A DNA stretch of 64,000 nucleotides from Leptolyngbya sp. Cla-17 (GTDB lineage Bacteria > Cyanobacteriota > Cyanobacteriia > Leptolyngbyales > Leptolyngbyaceae): positions 52,029-116,028 of the forward strand of contig NZ_JAEVYN010000007.1 of the NCBI RefSeq assembly GCF_016807185.1. Reading direction: 5' to 3'. The translations under genes were made by a program, and so were the position numbers. Under the pieces are notes generated by a model that searched no databases, was not told where the DNA came from, and worked only from the letters and a program-made list of their open reading frames with translations. The stretch's first letter is position 1, and each line of letters begins with the position of its first letter. Of the stretch, positions 17,062-25,475 are shown one piece after another.

Positions 17062-17787
17062 TCAAAATCCTGGTCGCATTATGCGTTCTGCAAGGGTTGG
17101 CATGAGACGCTCAAGCACAAACAGCAATTTGGTTTTACCAATCCGCATTTCCAGTCGATCTTGAGTAAAATTATGCCAAAATTCTTCGACTAATGCCTCT
17201 GGTTTAAGCTTGCCGCGTCCCCGCCCTTGTGTCATCGCCGTATCTACAATCGGTGGAATGATTTCAAAGACTCGGACAGAGGTGGCTTCAAGCTGCCATC
17301 GCAAGGTTTTGGTGAAACTATGCAGCGCCGCTTTACTTGCACAATAGATGGGGGCACTTTGCTTTGGTACAATACCAAGCCCTGACGAAACGTTAACAAT
17401 GGCAGCCGTGGGATGACTCAGTAGTTGCGGGAGAAAAAGTTTTGTTAGGTACAGAGGGCTAAGCAAGTTAATGTCTAGTTCAGTTTCAATTTGCTCTATT
17501 GAGATCGCACCATCAGCGAAGTCATAGTTGTATTGAACGCCTGCATTGTTGATCAGAATATTTACATCAGGGTAACTGTAGGCTAACTTCCTGAGCGCTT
17601 GGCGATCGCGCATATCCGCAAGCTCAATAGTAATTTTTGGAAGTTGACTTTTCACGACTTCAGCTTTTTGAGAATTGGTGCCTGTCACAATTACAGCATT
17701 ACCTTCCCGAAGAAACCGTTGGGCAAGAGCGAAACCAATGCCTGATGTGCCGCCTGTAATCAAAATAGTATGATGAGTCGCCTTCAT
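17062..17787 (-). CDS. Short-chain dehydrogenase/reductase (DltE-like)
   Basis: This 241-residue classical SDR has the cofactor motif TGGTSGIGFALA (residues about 11-22), the structural NNAGV motif near 79, catalytic Ser in NVSSGLG and YCASK (Tyr and Lys near 147-151). The sequence resembles the DltE/YciK-like group. The substrate is unknown. It is the downstream partner of the Crp-type regulator at 17856, a pairing seen in several bacteria. The pair sits inside an otherwise conserved kinase/regulator operon, which suggests insertion. Confidence 0.85.
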   Translation of the reverse strand: MKATHHTILITGGTSGIGFALAQRFLREGNAVIVTGTNSQKAEVVKSQLPKITIELADMRDRQALRKLAYSYPDVNILINNAGVQYNYDFADGAISIEQIETELDINLLSPLYLTKLFLPQLLSHPTAAIVNVSSGLGIVPKQSAPIYCASKAALHSFTKTLRWQLEATSVRVFEIIPPIVDTAMTQGRGRGKLKPEALVEEFWHNFTQDRLEMRIGKTKLLFVLERLMPTLAERIMRPGF

Positions 17788-17855
17788 AAAGATTCCAGCC
17801 GTTAGGGTATTGCAGTTATCCTAGACCGGAGTTCGTAGTCGTTCATTAACATGAG

Positions 17856-18446
17856 TTAAGGCGATTTCAGTTGAGAACGAATTCGACTTAAGGTTACAGG
17901 AGTGATGCCGAGGTAGGAAGCAATATGATGTTGCTTGAGTCGAGTTTCTAAATCAGGGTATTCTGCTTGAAAACTCAAGTAGCGAGTTTTGGCATCATCC
18001 AACAATAAAGCACTTTCCCGCTTCTCTTTTTTGATGAATAAGATTTCAGCAATCTTACAATTGAGTGCTTGCCAGCAGGCATCATTCTCACACAGCGATC
18101 GATACGCTGAATAATCGGCAACGAGTAGCTTTGCATCTTCCAATGCCTGAATAAAAAGTCGTGAAGGTTGTTTTAGTAACAGGGCACTGTAGGCCGCAAC
18201 AAAGCTATTCTCAGCACAAAATGACTTCGTGTATTCAGTCCCCTCGCAATCGACATAATACAAACGCAGGATGCCTGACAGCACAAACCCGATTGTTTTG
18301 GGTACATCACCCGCACGAGCAAAAAACTCACCTCGTTTCAAGTGATAAGTTTGAAACAGGTTCGTCGCTTTGATGGCTTCGTCTTCTGGTAGATTGGTCA
18401 GCGATCTCAGGATCGCAATCAATTGGTCTAACTCCTGGGTCTGCAT
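17856..18446 (-). CDS. Crp/Fnr-family transcription regulator
   Basis: This 196-residue regulator has an N-terminal cyclic-nucleotide-binding-like barrel (GEFFARAGDVPKTIGFVLSGILRLYY, about 35-60) and a C-terminal helix-turn-helix (LKQHHIASYLGITPVTLSRIRSQL, about 171-194). It lacks the Fnr cysteine cluster, so oxygen sensing is unlikely. The SDR gene starts 68 bp downstream on the same strand and is the likely target. Confidence 0.85.
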   Translation of the reverse strand: MQTQELDQLIAILRSLTNLPEDEAIKATNLFQTYHLKRGEFFARAGDVPKTIGFVLSGILRLYYVDCEGTEYTKSFCAENSFVAAYSALLLKQPSRLFIQALEDAKLLVADYSAYRSLCENDACWQALNCKIAEILFIKKEKRESALLLDDAKTRYLSFQAEYPDLETRLKQHHIASYLGITPVTLSRIRSQLKSP

Positions 18447-18519
18447 AGCTTAGATGCGATTTACCTGTTATTCATGCTGCTCAATACGCCAACCGCAATG
18501 CCACAATAGCGGTGACAGT

Positions 18520-19212
18520 TCACAGGGAGGTGTTAAAGCGATAGCCCTGCCCCGGAATGGTTTCAATTGGGCAATCGCAATCATAGCTGGCTAATTTGCG
18601 CCGCAGTAATCGCATTTGTGCGGCAACCACATTGCTGATCGGTTCTTCTTCCAGATCCCAGAGTTGCTGTCGAATTTTACTGCCCGCAAGGATGCGATCG
18701 GGGTTTTGCATGAGATAGGCGAGAATTTGAAATTCTTTGACCGTTAACGGAATCCTTTGAGGCGGCTGCACTCGCTCACTGCACAGAGCATTGTTGGCGT
18801 AATCCAGGGTAAAGCTGCCCACGGTCAGCGATGGCGGTTGGAGGTTCGGCGATCGCCGCTGAAGTGCCCGCAGCCGTGCCAGTAGTTCTGCCATCACAAA
18901 CGGCTTGACCAGATAATCATCGGCTCCCGCATCCAACCCTGCTACGCGGTTTTCGGGTTGACCCAGAGCCGTGAGCATCAGCACGGGTAAGGGGTTTTGG
19001 TGTATTCTGAGCCGCTGGCATAACTCCAGACCCGATAGCTCTGGCAGCATCCAATCGACGATCGCCACTGTGTAGTCCGTCCACTGGTTTTCGAGACAGT
19101 GCCATGCTTGAGCGCCACCTGTTACCCAGTCCACCACATATTTTTCACTGACTAAGACTTGCTTAATCGCCAGTCCCAGATCGGCTTCATCTTCCACCAG
19201 CAAAACTCGCAT
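18520..19212 (-). CDS. OmpR-family response regulator (RppA/NrsR type)
   Basis: This 230-residue regulator has a receiver domain (VLLVEDEADLG acidic pocket, phosphoacceptor Asp in IVDWMLP near 53, LVKPF lysine) and a C-terminal winged helix ending GQGYRFNTSL. The ATG at 19212 gives the canonical MRVLLVEDE start; a GTG 21 bp upstream is possible. It is divergent from the adaptor and RND genes, with a direct repeat in the shared promoter (19261-19281) that it may bind. Its cognate kinase is at 15428-16807. Confidence 0.86.
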   Translation of the reverse strand: MRVLLVEDEADLGLAIKQVLVSEKYVVDWVTGGAQAWHCLENQWTDYTVAIVDWMLPELSGLELCQRLRIHQNPLPVLMLTALGQPENRVAGLDAGADDYLVKPFVMAELLARLRALQRRSPNLQPPSLTVGSFTLDYANNALCSERVQPPQRIPLTVKEFQILAYLMQNPDRILAGSKIRQQLWDLEEEPISNVVAAQMRLLRRKLASYDCDCPIETIPGQGYRFNTSL

Positions 19213-19260
19213 CGCCTCAGGAAAATCAACCACGAGCTTGATTCTACCGAACCCGCTACC

Positions 19261-19281
19261 ATTTCACCTGATTTTCATCTG
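19261..19281. promoter_or_regulatory. Direct repeat, candidate RR operator
   Basis: ATTTCACCTG is followed immediately by ATTTTCATCTG. Direct repeats in the 10-11 bp phase are typical OmpR-family operators. It lies between the divergent regulator and efflux genes, upstream of a weak -10-like GACTAT. Function is inferred from position. Confidence 0.55.
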
Positions 19282-19334
19282 CCCTTTGGCAGACTATGGA
19301 GGCTTTTGTTCAGCCCATGTCCTTGTGAGGAAAT

Positions 19335-20012
19335 ATGATGAAGCCCACTCCATTGATGAGTTGCATTCTTGCCCTCGGTTTAGCGGTCAGTGCGCCCACG
19401 GTTGTCTTTGCCCACGTCGGGCATGGGGATGAATTTCAGGCAGAAGGGGGCATTAATCGGGTTCAAGTGAATGCTGAAACTGATTCATTGGTGGGCATTA
19501 AAGTCACGCCGATTGAACCCGCCACCAATGGAAGTGCGGCGGTTTTCGTTCCGGCGACAGCACTGGTGGATGACAATGGACGGCAACTTGTTTTTGTGCA
19601 GTACGAGAATTTTTATGAGCCAGTTCCCATCACGACTGGCGCAACGAAGGGTGAACTGGTTGAGGTGACTCAAGGTTTATCGGTTGGGGAAGAGCTCGTG
19701 ACCCAGGGCAGTTTGTCGCTCTATGCCGAATCGCGCAAAACTCAAACGGCTACGACATCGCCCAGTCCAGCCGCCGCTTCTCCTCAACCGGATGCACCCA
19801 AGGCTCAGGCAGATGCTCAGGAACTCCCGAATAGCAATGATGCGGCTGGTAATCTCGTTCAAGCGGGTGAACCGACTCCGCCGTCGGGTAGAGTGCCGGT
19901 GGGGCTTTTAGCCGCTGTGGGCGGAGGTGCCGTGCTATTGGTGGGAGCGATCGCCGTGCTGGGCGGTCGCAAGAAAAAGAGTCCCTTTTCCAACAAGAAA
20001 GGGGACTTCTAA
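19335..20012 (+). CDS. Small exported efflux adaptor-like protein
   Basis: This 225-residue protein has a signal peptide (residues 1-26, cleaved after VFA), then HVGHGDE, possibly metal-binding. The middle (about 60-130: VFVPATALVDDNGRQLVFVQ...GLSVGEELVTQGSLSLYAES) matches the membrane-proximal part of CusB/CzcB-type periplasmic adaptors. The barrel-sandwich and hairpin domains of a full-length adaptor (about 400 residues) are absent. A Pro/Ala-rich linker leads to a C-terminal membrane segment (about 188-210) and a basic tail. GAGGAAAT precedes the ATG. The RND gene begins 5 bp downstream, so they form one operon. Confidence 0.78.
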   Translation: MMKPTPLMSCILALGLAVSAPTVVFAHVGHGDEFQAEGGINRVQVNAETDSLVGIKVTPIEPATNGSAAVFVPATALVDDNGRQLVFVQYENFYEPVPITTGATKGELVEVTQGLSVGEELVTQGSLSLYAESRKTQTATTSPSPAAASPQPDAPKAQADAQELPNSNDAAGNLVQAGEPTPPSGRVPVGLLAAVGGGAVLLVGAIAVLGGRKKKSPFSNKKGDF

Positions 20013-20017
20013 TTTAA

Positions 20018-23000
20018 ATGTTCAATTCTCTTCTCGATCAGACGCTCAAAACCTCGATAGTGCAGCGTTGGTTCATTGTCATTTGTGCAATTTTAATTAC
20101 GGTGTGGGGAGTCTTTAGCGTCACCCAAATGCCGCTGGATGTGTTTCCTGAATTCGCACCGCCCCAAGTGGATATTCATACTGAGGCAACTGGGTTAGCC
20201 CCTGAAGAAGTTGAATCGCAAATTACGGTGCCGATCGAACGTGCGGTGAATGGCTTACCCGGAGTGACGACGGTGCGATCGTCCTCGAAGGTGGGTTTAT
20301 CGATGGTGCAGGTGGTGTTTGACCAGGATGCCGACATTTACAAAGCACGGCAATCCGTAACAGAACGGCTGCAACAGGTGACGAATCAATTGCCGGAAGG
20401 GGTGCATCCCCCTGAAATTTCACCGCTAGCATCGCCGTTGGGCACCATTTTGATGTATACCTTTACGGTGAATGGGCGGGGGCAAACCGACCTGATGGAT
20501 CTGCGTCGCTTGGTGGATAGCACCCTTAGCAGCCAGATTTTGTCGGTGCCCGGAGTTACGGATGTCACTGTTTACGGCGGCGATGAACGGCAGGAGCAGG
20601 TGTTAGTTGATCCAGCCAAACTGCGATCGCGCAATGTTTCCCTCACGGAAGTCACCGATGCCGCCAGAGGCGCAAACTCGAATGCTCCGGGTGGCTTCTT
20701 GATTGGGGGTGGTCAAGAACTCTTGGTGCGCGGCATGGGACAGGTGAAATCCATTGAGGATTTGCAAGCGTCTGTTGTCAAAGTCCAGGACGGTAGACCC
20801 GTCTTGCTCAAAGATGTGGCAGAAGTCACAACTGGAGCCGCCTTGAAACGAGGGGATGGCAGCTTTAACGGGCAGCCTGCGATCGTGATGATGGTGAACA
20901 AGCAGCCCGATGTGGATACGCCGACCGTCACCAAAGCCGTAGAAGCGGTGATGCGATCGTTGCAGCCAACGTTTCCAGTGGATGTGCAGGTGGCACAAAC
21001 CTTCCGGCAAGCGAACTTTATTGATGCTGCCATTCAGAATGTTGGCAGTTCGCTACTGGAGGGCATTGTTATTGTTTCCGTGGTGATGCTGTTGTTTCTG
21101 ATGAACTGGCGGACTGCTCTGATTACCCTCAGTGCCATTCCCCTGTCATTGTTGATTGGGGTCATGCTGATGAAAGCCTTTGGGCTTGGCATCAATACCA
21201 TGACTTTGGGGGGTTTGGTCGTGGCACTGGGCGGTTTCGTCGATGACTCGATCGTCTACATGGAAAACTGCTACCGCAAACTGAGAGAAAATCAGGCGCA
21301 AGGGCATCCAATCCCAGCATTCAAGGTCGTGCTTGACTCATTTGTCGAAGTGCGATTGGCAGTGGTTTTTTCCACCGTGATCATCATCGTCGTGTTTGCG
21401 CCGATCTTTAGCTTGCAGGGAGTGGAAGGCAATATCTTTGCTCCCATGGGCTGGGCATATTTGCTGTCGATCGCGGCTTCCTTATTCGTGGCAATGACGC
21501 TCACTCCAGCCCTGTGCGCCATTTTGCTGGCAAAGCAAACCCTTCCTCAAGAAAATACAGTGGTGTCTCGCTGGGCGCAGCGGCTCTACCGTCCACTGCT
21601 CAACCTATCCTTGCGATCGCCCCAAATTATTTTGGGTGTGGCGTTGGCAGCACTGGTGGCTGCGTTTGCGATCGTGCCCTCACTGGGACGGGTGTTTCTG
21701 CCGGAATTTCAGGAAAAATCGATGGTCAACTCGATGGTTCTATTTCCGGGTGTTTCCCTAGATATGACCAATCGGGCAGGTATTGCTCTTGCCAATTCGC
21801 TCAAGGATAATCCGCTGTATGAGTGGGTGCAGGTACGCGCTGGACGTACTCCCGGTGACGCAGATGGAGCCGGGGTCAACATGGCGCATGTGGATGTGGA
21901 ACTGAGCGATGAAGCACTCAAAGACCGGGAAGCCAGCATCAAACAACTGCGCGAGGCATTCCTGAAGTTGCCTGGTATTGCGCCGAATATCGGTGGATTT
22001 ATCTCCCACCGGATGGACGAGGTGTTGTCGGGTGTCAGAAGTGCGATCGCCGTGAAAATCTTTGGACCCGATTTAGTAGAACTCCGCAAGGTTGGGGAAC
22101 AGGTGCGCGATGTGATTCAACCGATCGCCGGAGTTGTAGACCTCCAACTGGAACCGCAATTGCCCATTCGCCAGGTGCAAATTCAATACAATCGCACGGC
22201 GGCAGCAACCTACGGATTACAAATGGAGCAGGTATCCGATGCAGTCGAAACAGCCCTGAATGGTCGCGTGGTGTCGCAGGTCGCAGAAAATCAGCAGTTG
22301 ATTGATATTGCAGTTTCACTGCCAGCATCGGCACGTAACAGTTTAGATGCCATTCGCGCGGTTCCTATCTCTACACCCACAGGACAAATTATTCCCCTCG
22401 GCACGGTCGCCACAGTTGAGTATGGCATGGGAGCCAATGTGGTCAATCGTGAAGATGTTTCCCGCTTGATTGTGGTTTCAACCAACGTCGCAGGGCGTGA
22501 TCTCGGTAGCGTGGTAGGTGATATTCAGGCTCAAATTCAGCAAAAAGTGCAGTTGCCCAAGGGGTACTTTATCCAGTACGGCGGACAATTTGAAGCAGAG
22601 CAAAATGCCTCGAATAACCTGCTGATTTATAGCATCCTGGCAGCGATCGCTATTGCCGTTTTAATGTTCTTCTCCGTGAAGTCGCTACCTGCCACGATCG
22701 CCATCATGATCAACTTACCGCTGGCACTCGTTGGGGGCATTGTCTCCATTCTGTTGAGTGGGGGTGTCATGTCCATTGCATCCCTGGTTGGCTTCATCAC
22801 TCTGTTTGGAGTGGCTGTTCGCAATGGTTTGTTGCTGGTCGATAACTACAACAACAAGTTTGCTCAAGGAATGCACCTAAAAGATGTGATTGTCAAAGGA
22901 TCTTTGGAACGCATTGATGCCATTCTGATGACTGCTCTCACTTCAGCCTTGGGAACATTACCCCTTGTGCTTGCGAGTGGAGCCGGAAATGAAATCTTGC

Positions 23001-23176
23001 AACCATTGGCGATCGTGGTGTTAGGGGGGTTATTCACCTCAACCGCGTTGACTCTGTTGGTGATTCCTGCCATCTACGCCAAGTTTGGCAAGTGGTTGAT
23101 TCCTCAGCGCAAAGCAGCCGAGTCCATTACGGTCGATTCTGACTTTGCTCCTGCAAATACGATGGCGAAATCTTAG
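20018..23176 (+). CDS. RND efflux pump (CzcA/CusA-like)
   Basis: This 1052-residue inner-membrane RND pump uses proton-driven export from the periplasm. It has membrane segment 1 (about 20-38), two large periplasmic porter regions, and two sets of membrane segments (about 340-560 and 865-1030). In TM4 it has GGLVVALGGFVDDSIVYMENCYRKL: the acidic pair fits proton relay, but the DFGxxxDG signature of well-studied heavy-metal pumps is not present. It may therefore belong to the cyanobacterial HAE/HME-intermediate group with an uncertain substrate. It forms an operon with the adaptor-like gene and is divergent from a two-component system. No outer-membrane channel gene is adjacent. Confidence 0.87.
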   Translation: MFNSLLDQTLKTSIVQRWFIVICAILITVWGVFSVTQMPLDVFPEFAPPQVDIHTEATGLAPEEVESQITVPIERAVNGLPGVTTVRSSSKVGLSMVQVVFDQDADIYKARQSVTERLQQVTNQLPEGVHPPEISPLASPLGTILMYTFTVNGRGQTDLMDLRRLVDSTLSSQILSVPGVTDVTVYGGDERQEQVLVDPAKLRSRNVSLTEVTDAARGANSNAPGGFLIGGGQELLVRGMGQVKSIEDLQASVVKVQDGRPVLLKDVAEVTTGAALKRGDGSFNGQPAIVMMVNKQPDVDTPTVTKAVEAVMRSLQPTFPVDVQVAQTFRQANFIDAAIQNVGSSLLEGIVIVSVVMLLFLMNWRTALITLSAIPLSLLIGVMLMKAFGLGINTMTLGGLVVALGGFVDDSIVYMENCYRKLRENQAQGHPIPAFKVVLDSFVEVRLAVVFSTVIIIVVFAPIFSLQGVEGNIFAPMGWAYLLSIAASLFVAMTLTPALCAILLAKQTLPQENTVVSRWAQRLYRPLLNLSLRSPQIILGVALAALVAAFAIVPSLGRVFLPEFQEKSMVNSMVLFPGVSLDMTNRAGIALANSLKDNPLYEWVQVRAGRTPGDADGAGVNMAHVDVELSDEALKDREASIKQLREAFLKLPGIAPNIGGFISHRMDEVLSGVRSAIAVKIFGPDLVELRKVGEQVRDVIQPIAGVVDLQLEPQLPIRQVQIQYNRTAAATYGLQMEQVSDAVETALNGRVVSQVAENQQLIDIAVSLPASARNSLDAIRAVPISTPTGQIIPLGTVATVEYGMGANVVNREDVSRLIVVSTNVAGRDLGSVVGDIQAQIQQKVQLPKGYFIQYGGQFEAEQNASNNLLIYSILAAIAIAVLMFFSVKSLPATIAIMINLPLALVGGIVSILLSGGVMSIASLVGFITLFGVAVRNGLLLVDNYNNKFAQGMHLKDVIVKGSLERIDAILMTALTSALGTLPLVLASGAGNEILQPLAIVVLGGLFTSTALTLLVIPAIYAKFGKWLIPQRKAAESITVDSDFAPANTMAKS

Positions 23177-23204
23177 TCATCACTGGCTTTCAAGTATCAT
23201 GTTA

Positions 23205-24367
23205 TACGGAATTGCGGAAGGCAGTACTTTTTGACCAGATTAAATTGCTTGAATCCAATCAAAGCCCACTTTGCCTTGAACTATCACAGGATGCTGCATC
23301 AACCATTGGCACCGCTTGACTAAGACATCCTCTAAAGCATCAAGATTGTCAAACACTTGATTAGCGATTGCTTCGCGCAGCAAAGACCAGACACATTCAG
23401 TGGGTTGCAGTTGGAGGGTATAGGGCAATAGCGGGTAGAAGAAAATGCCGGGGGGCACCTGAAGTTTTTGGCTCATATGCCACGCGGCCTGATCAACCAA
23501 TAGAATGATCAACTGCTGACGATGGGGATTGACCTGAGCCGCAAATAGCTCTAACGCCATCTGCATCATGGAGACATTGGCACGGGGCAATAAAAGGAAG
23601 TAGCTCGCTCCAGTGGCAGGATGGACAAAACCATAGGTGTAGACCCATTGATAGCGGCGAGAATGATGCGCTGATGGGCGTTCTCCTATGGGTGCCCAAA
23701 CCCGCCTGACAATGGGTTGCAAGCCTAATCGAGCTTCGTCTTCCGCCCAAATTACAATCTCCCGATTGGGAAACAACGAGCGCAACCACGCCACATGACC
23801 TGCTAATCCTGCTTTGAACTCTGCTTGCTGCTCAAGGGTTGCGCTTTGATGATGCACCGGACGCGGCACCTGCAAGCTCAACCCCAAACGTCGTAGATAC
23901 TTCCAGGCTGTTGAGGGGTGTAAGCAAATGCCAAAGTAGGTTTCGATATACTCCCCAACTTTCGGTCCACTCCAGAGTCCGCCATCATCCGGGGCACTCT
24001 GTAAGCGTTGCCGCAATAGCCGTTGCTGTTCATCACTTAAAGCCAACCGATTGCCCCCAGGGTTCAAGCGTTGCCGATTGACTAGTCCGACCGCACCCTC
24101 GGCGTTGTAGCGACGGGCAATTTTCCGCACTCCACTACAACTGAGTCCACAAATCTCAGCGGTTTGTTCGATGCTCATCGGAGTCTTTGGATGACTGAGC
24201 AATCGAATCACCAACCAACGGTTTTTCTCGCCAGCATCTTGGCACTGAACATACCGCTGAGTTAGATCTGCGTAGTCTAGATGAGGGCTAATTTGAGTGC
24301 GGGGTCGAGGCATGGACAGAGTACCTTTTTCATCTTGCTAAATGATACTCCCCTACTCAATTCCGTA
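23205..24367 (-). mobile_element. IS630-family element (single-ORF type)
   Basis: This 1163-bp element has ends TACGGAATTG and CAATTCCGTA and is flanked by TA on both sides. It is inserted at the TA in position 24289-24290 equivalents of another copy, of which only the last 77 bp remain at 24370-24446. Confidence 0.9.
23240..24313 (-). CDS. IS630-family transposase
   Basis: This 357-residue complete transposase has an N-terminal HTH (SIEQTAEICGLSCSGVRKIA, about 48-67) and the DDE motifs WAEDEARLGLQ, LLVDQAAWH and LQPTECVWSLLRE. It is a single uninterrupted frame, unlike the two-frame IS630 elements elsewhere in the window. Low similarity to those shows a separate lineage. Confidence 0.9.
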   Translation of the reverse strand: MPRPRTQISPHLDYADLTQRYVQCQDAGEKNRWLVIRLLSHPKTPMSIEQTAEICGLSCSGVRKIARRYNAEGAVGLVNRQRLNPGGNRLALSDEQQRLLRQRLQSAPDDGGLWSGPKVGEYIETYFGICLHPSTAWKYLRRLGLSLQVPRPVHHQSATLEQQAEFKAGLAGHVAWLRSLFPNREIVIWAEDEARLGLQPIVRRVWAPIGERPSAHHSRRYQWVYTYGFVHPATGASYFLLLPRANVSMMQMALELFAAQVNPHRQQLIILLVDQAAWHMSQKLQVPPGIFFYPLLPYTLQLQPTECVWSLLREAIANQVFDNLDALEDVLVKRCQWLMQHPVIVQGKVGFDWIQAI

Positions 24368-24369
24368 TA

Positions 24370-24446
24370 ATTTGAGTGCGGGGTCGAGGCATGGACAGAG
24401 TACCTTTTTCATCTTGCTAAATGATACTCCCCTACTCAATTCCGTA
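24370..24446 (-). mobile_element. 77-bp terminal remnant of a second IS630 copy
   Basis: It matches 24291-24367 and ends with the same CAATTCCGTA terminus. It directly follows the TA duplication of the intact copy. It is the residue of an older insertion in the amidase gene. Confidence 0.88.
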
Positions 24447-24844
24447 TTAGGCGCGATCGCTTGGGGATTACCGACTTGCAGATACTGCATAATCCCACGG
24501 GCGATCGCTGCCGCTGTTTGACTGCGATAAGCCGGCTCTGCCAGCTTTGGTGCACCATTCTGCCCGGTTAAAAACCCTACTTCCACCAAAATTGAGAGCA
24601 TTTCCGTATAGCGCAGCACATAGAATCTCGCTTTACGCACCTTGAGATCGCCAATGCCTGTCTCTTGTAACACCCGTTCATGCACGGTACGCGCCAGGTT
24701 CTCGCCACTGGAAAAGTAATACGTTTCTAGGCCATTCACTTCAGGGCGGCTCATACTAATCGCGTTGGCATGGATACTGACGAACAGCGTTGCATTCATC
24801 CGCTTGGCAATTTGCACTCTCGTTGCCAGCCCTAAATGGGGCAT
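24447..24844 (-). pseudogene. N-acetylmuramoyl-L-alanine amidase remnant
   Basis: The minus strand encodes the C-terminal part of an Amidase_3 domain: LATRVQIAKRMNATLFVSIHAN, then RFYVLRYTEMLSILVEVGFLTG and a C-terminal GIMQYLQV. These include the zinc-binding His and catalytic Glu regions of cell-wall amidases (AmiC type), which cut the bond between muramic acid and the stem peptide. The N-terminal half, with the other zinc ligands, is gone, and the 3' end runs into the IS remnant. Homology stops at an inverted repeat (24815-24827 and 24845-24857). Confidence 0.78.
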
Positions 24845-25188
24845 GGCAACGAGAGTGTAAAAATGAGCCATTTGCCTCGGAGGAGTATAAATCACTATCA
24901 GCATTGCTAATGAAAGGTTTGACTCATAGGCTTTGCTAATCGCCTTATAGTGCTTGAATAGTTGCGAAACGAGCAATGAGTCAACGAGTTTATTGGCTTT
25001 CAGCTACCTGCAACCCGTAAGATTACGTTTGTAATCTGCCTCTTGGCTGTACTACTTAGGCCAAAACAAGTCCAAGCTCTGTGTAATACGTTTTTTTAAC
25101 TGATTGGCTCCACTTATCAATGCCGTCATGCCATCGACAATGTCTTGAGCTTTGCTTTTAAGCCGGTCGCTACGGAAACAGCAGATAG

Positions 25189-25439
25189 AGGACCAGCAGG
25201 CGCATTTGAACAGGAAGTTACGGTTCGGCTAGAATTCTTATCCCGCAATACTTTCATCTCCCATAAAGGCAACAGCTAGAAAAACAACCGTTTTCTTTGT
25301 GCCGAGCTTTTTGACGCTATGAGGTCTTGATCAGCACAAGAAAACTCATCAAGAAATCAAAATCAGGTTACATGGTCAGCTCTAAGTTTCCTGACACATC
25401 GAAACCGTAACTTTCTGCAAGGATGCGCCCGCTGGTCCT
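25189..25439. repeat. 251-bp element with about 40-bp inverted ends
   Basis: The left arm (25189-25228) starts AGGACCAGCAGGCGCAT and the right arm (25400-25439) is its near complement, ending GCGCCCGCTGGTCCT. The 170 bp inside hold no gene. A solo end of the same family is at 9373-9410. This looks like a miniature transposable element whose autonomous parent is not in the window. Confidence 0.7.
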
Positions 25440-25475
25440 AATAAGTCGGTTAGTCTGGAAAGCTTCACATTTAAT

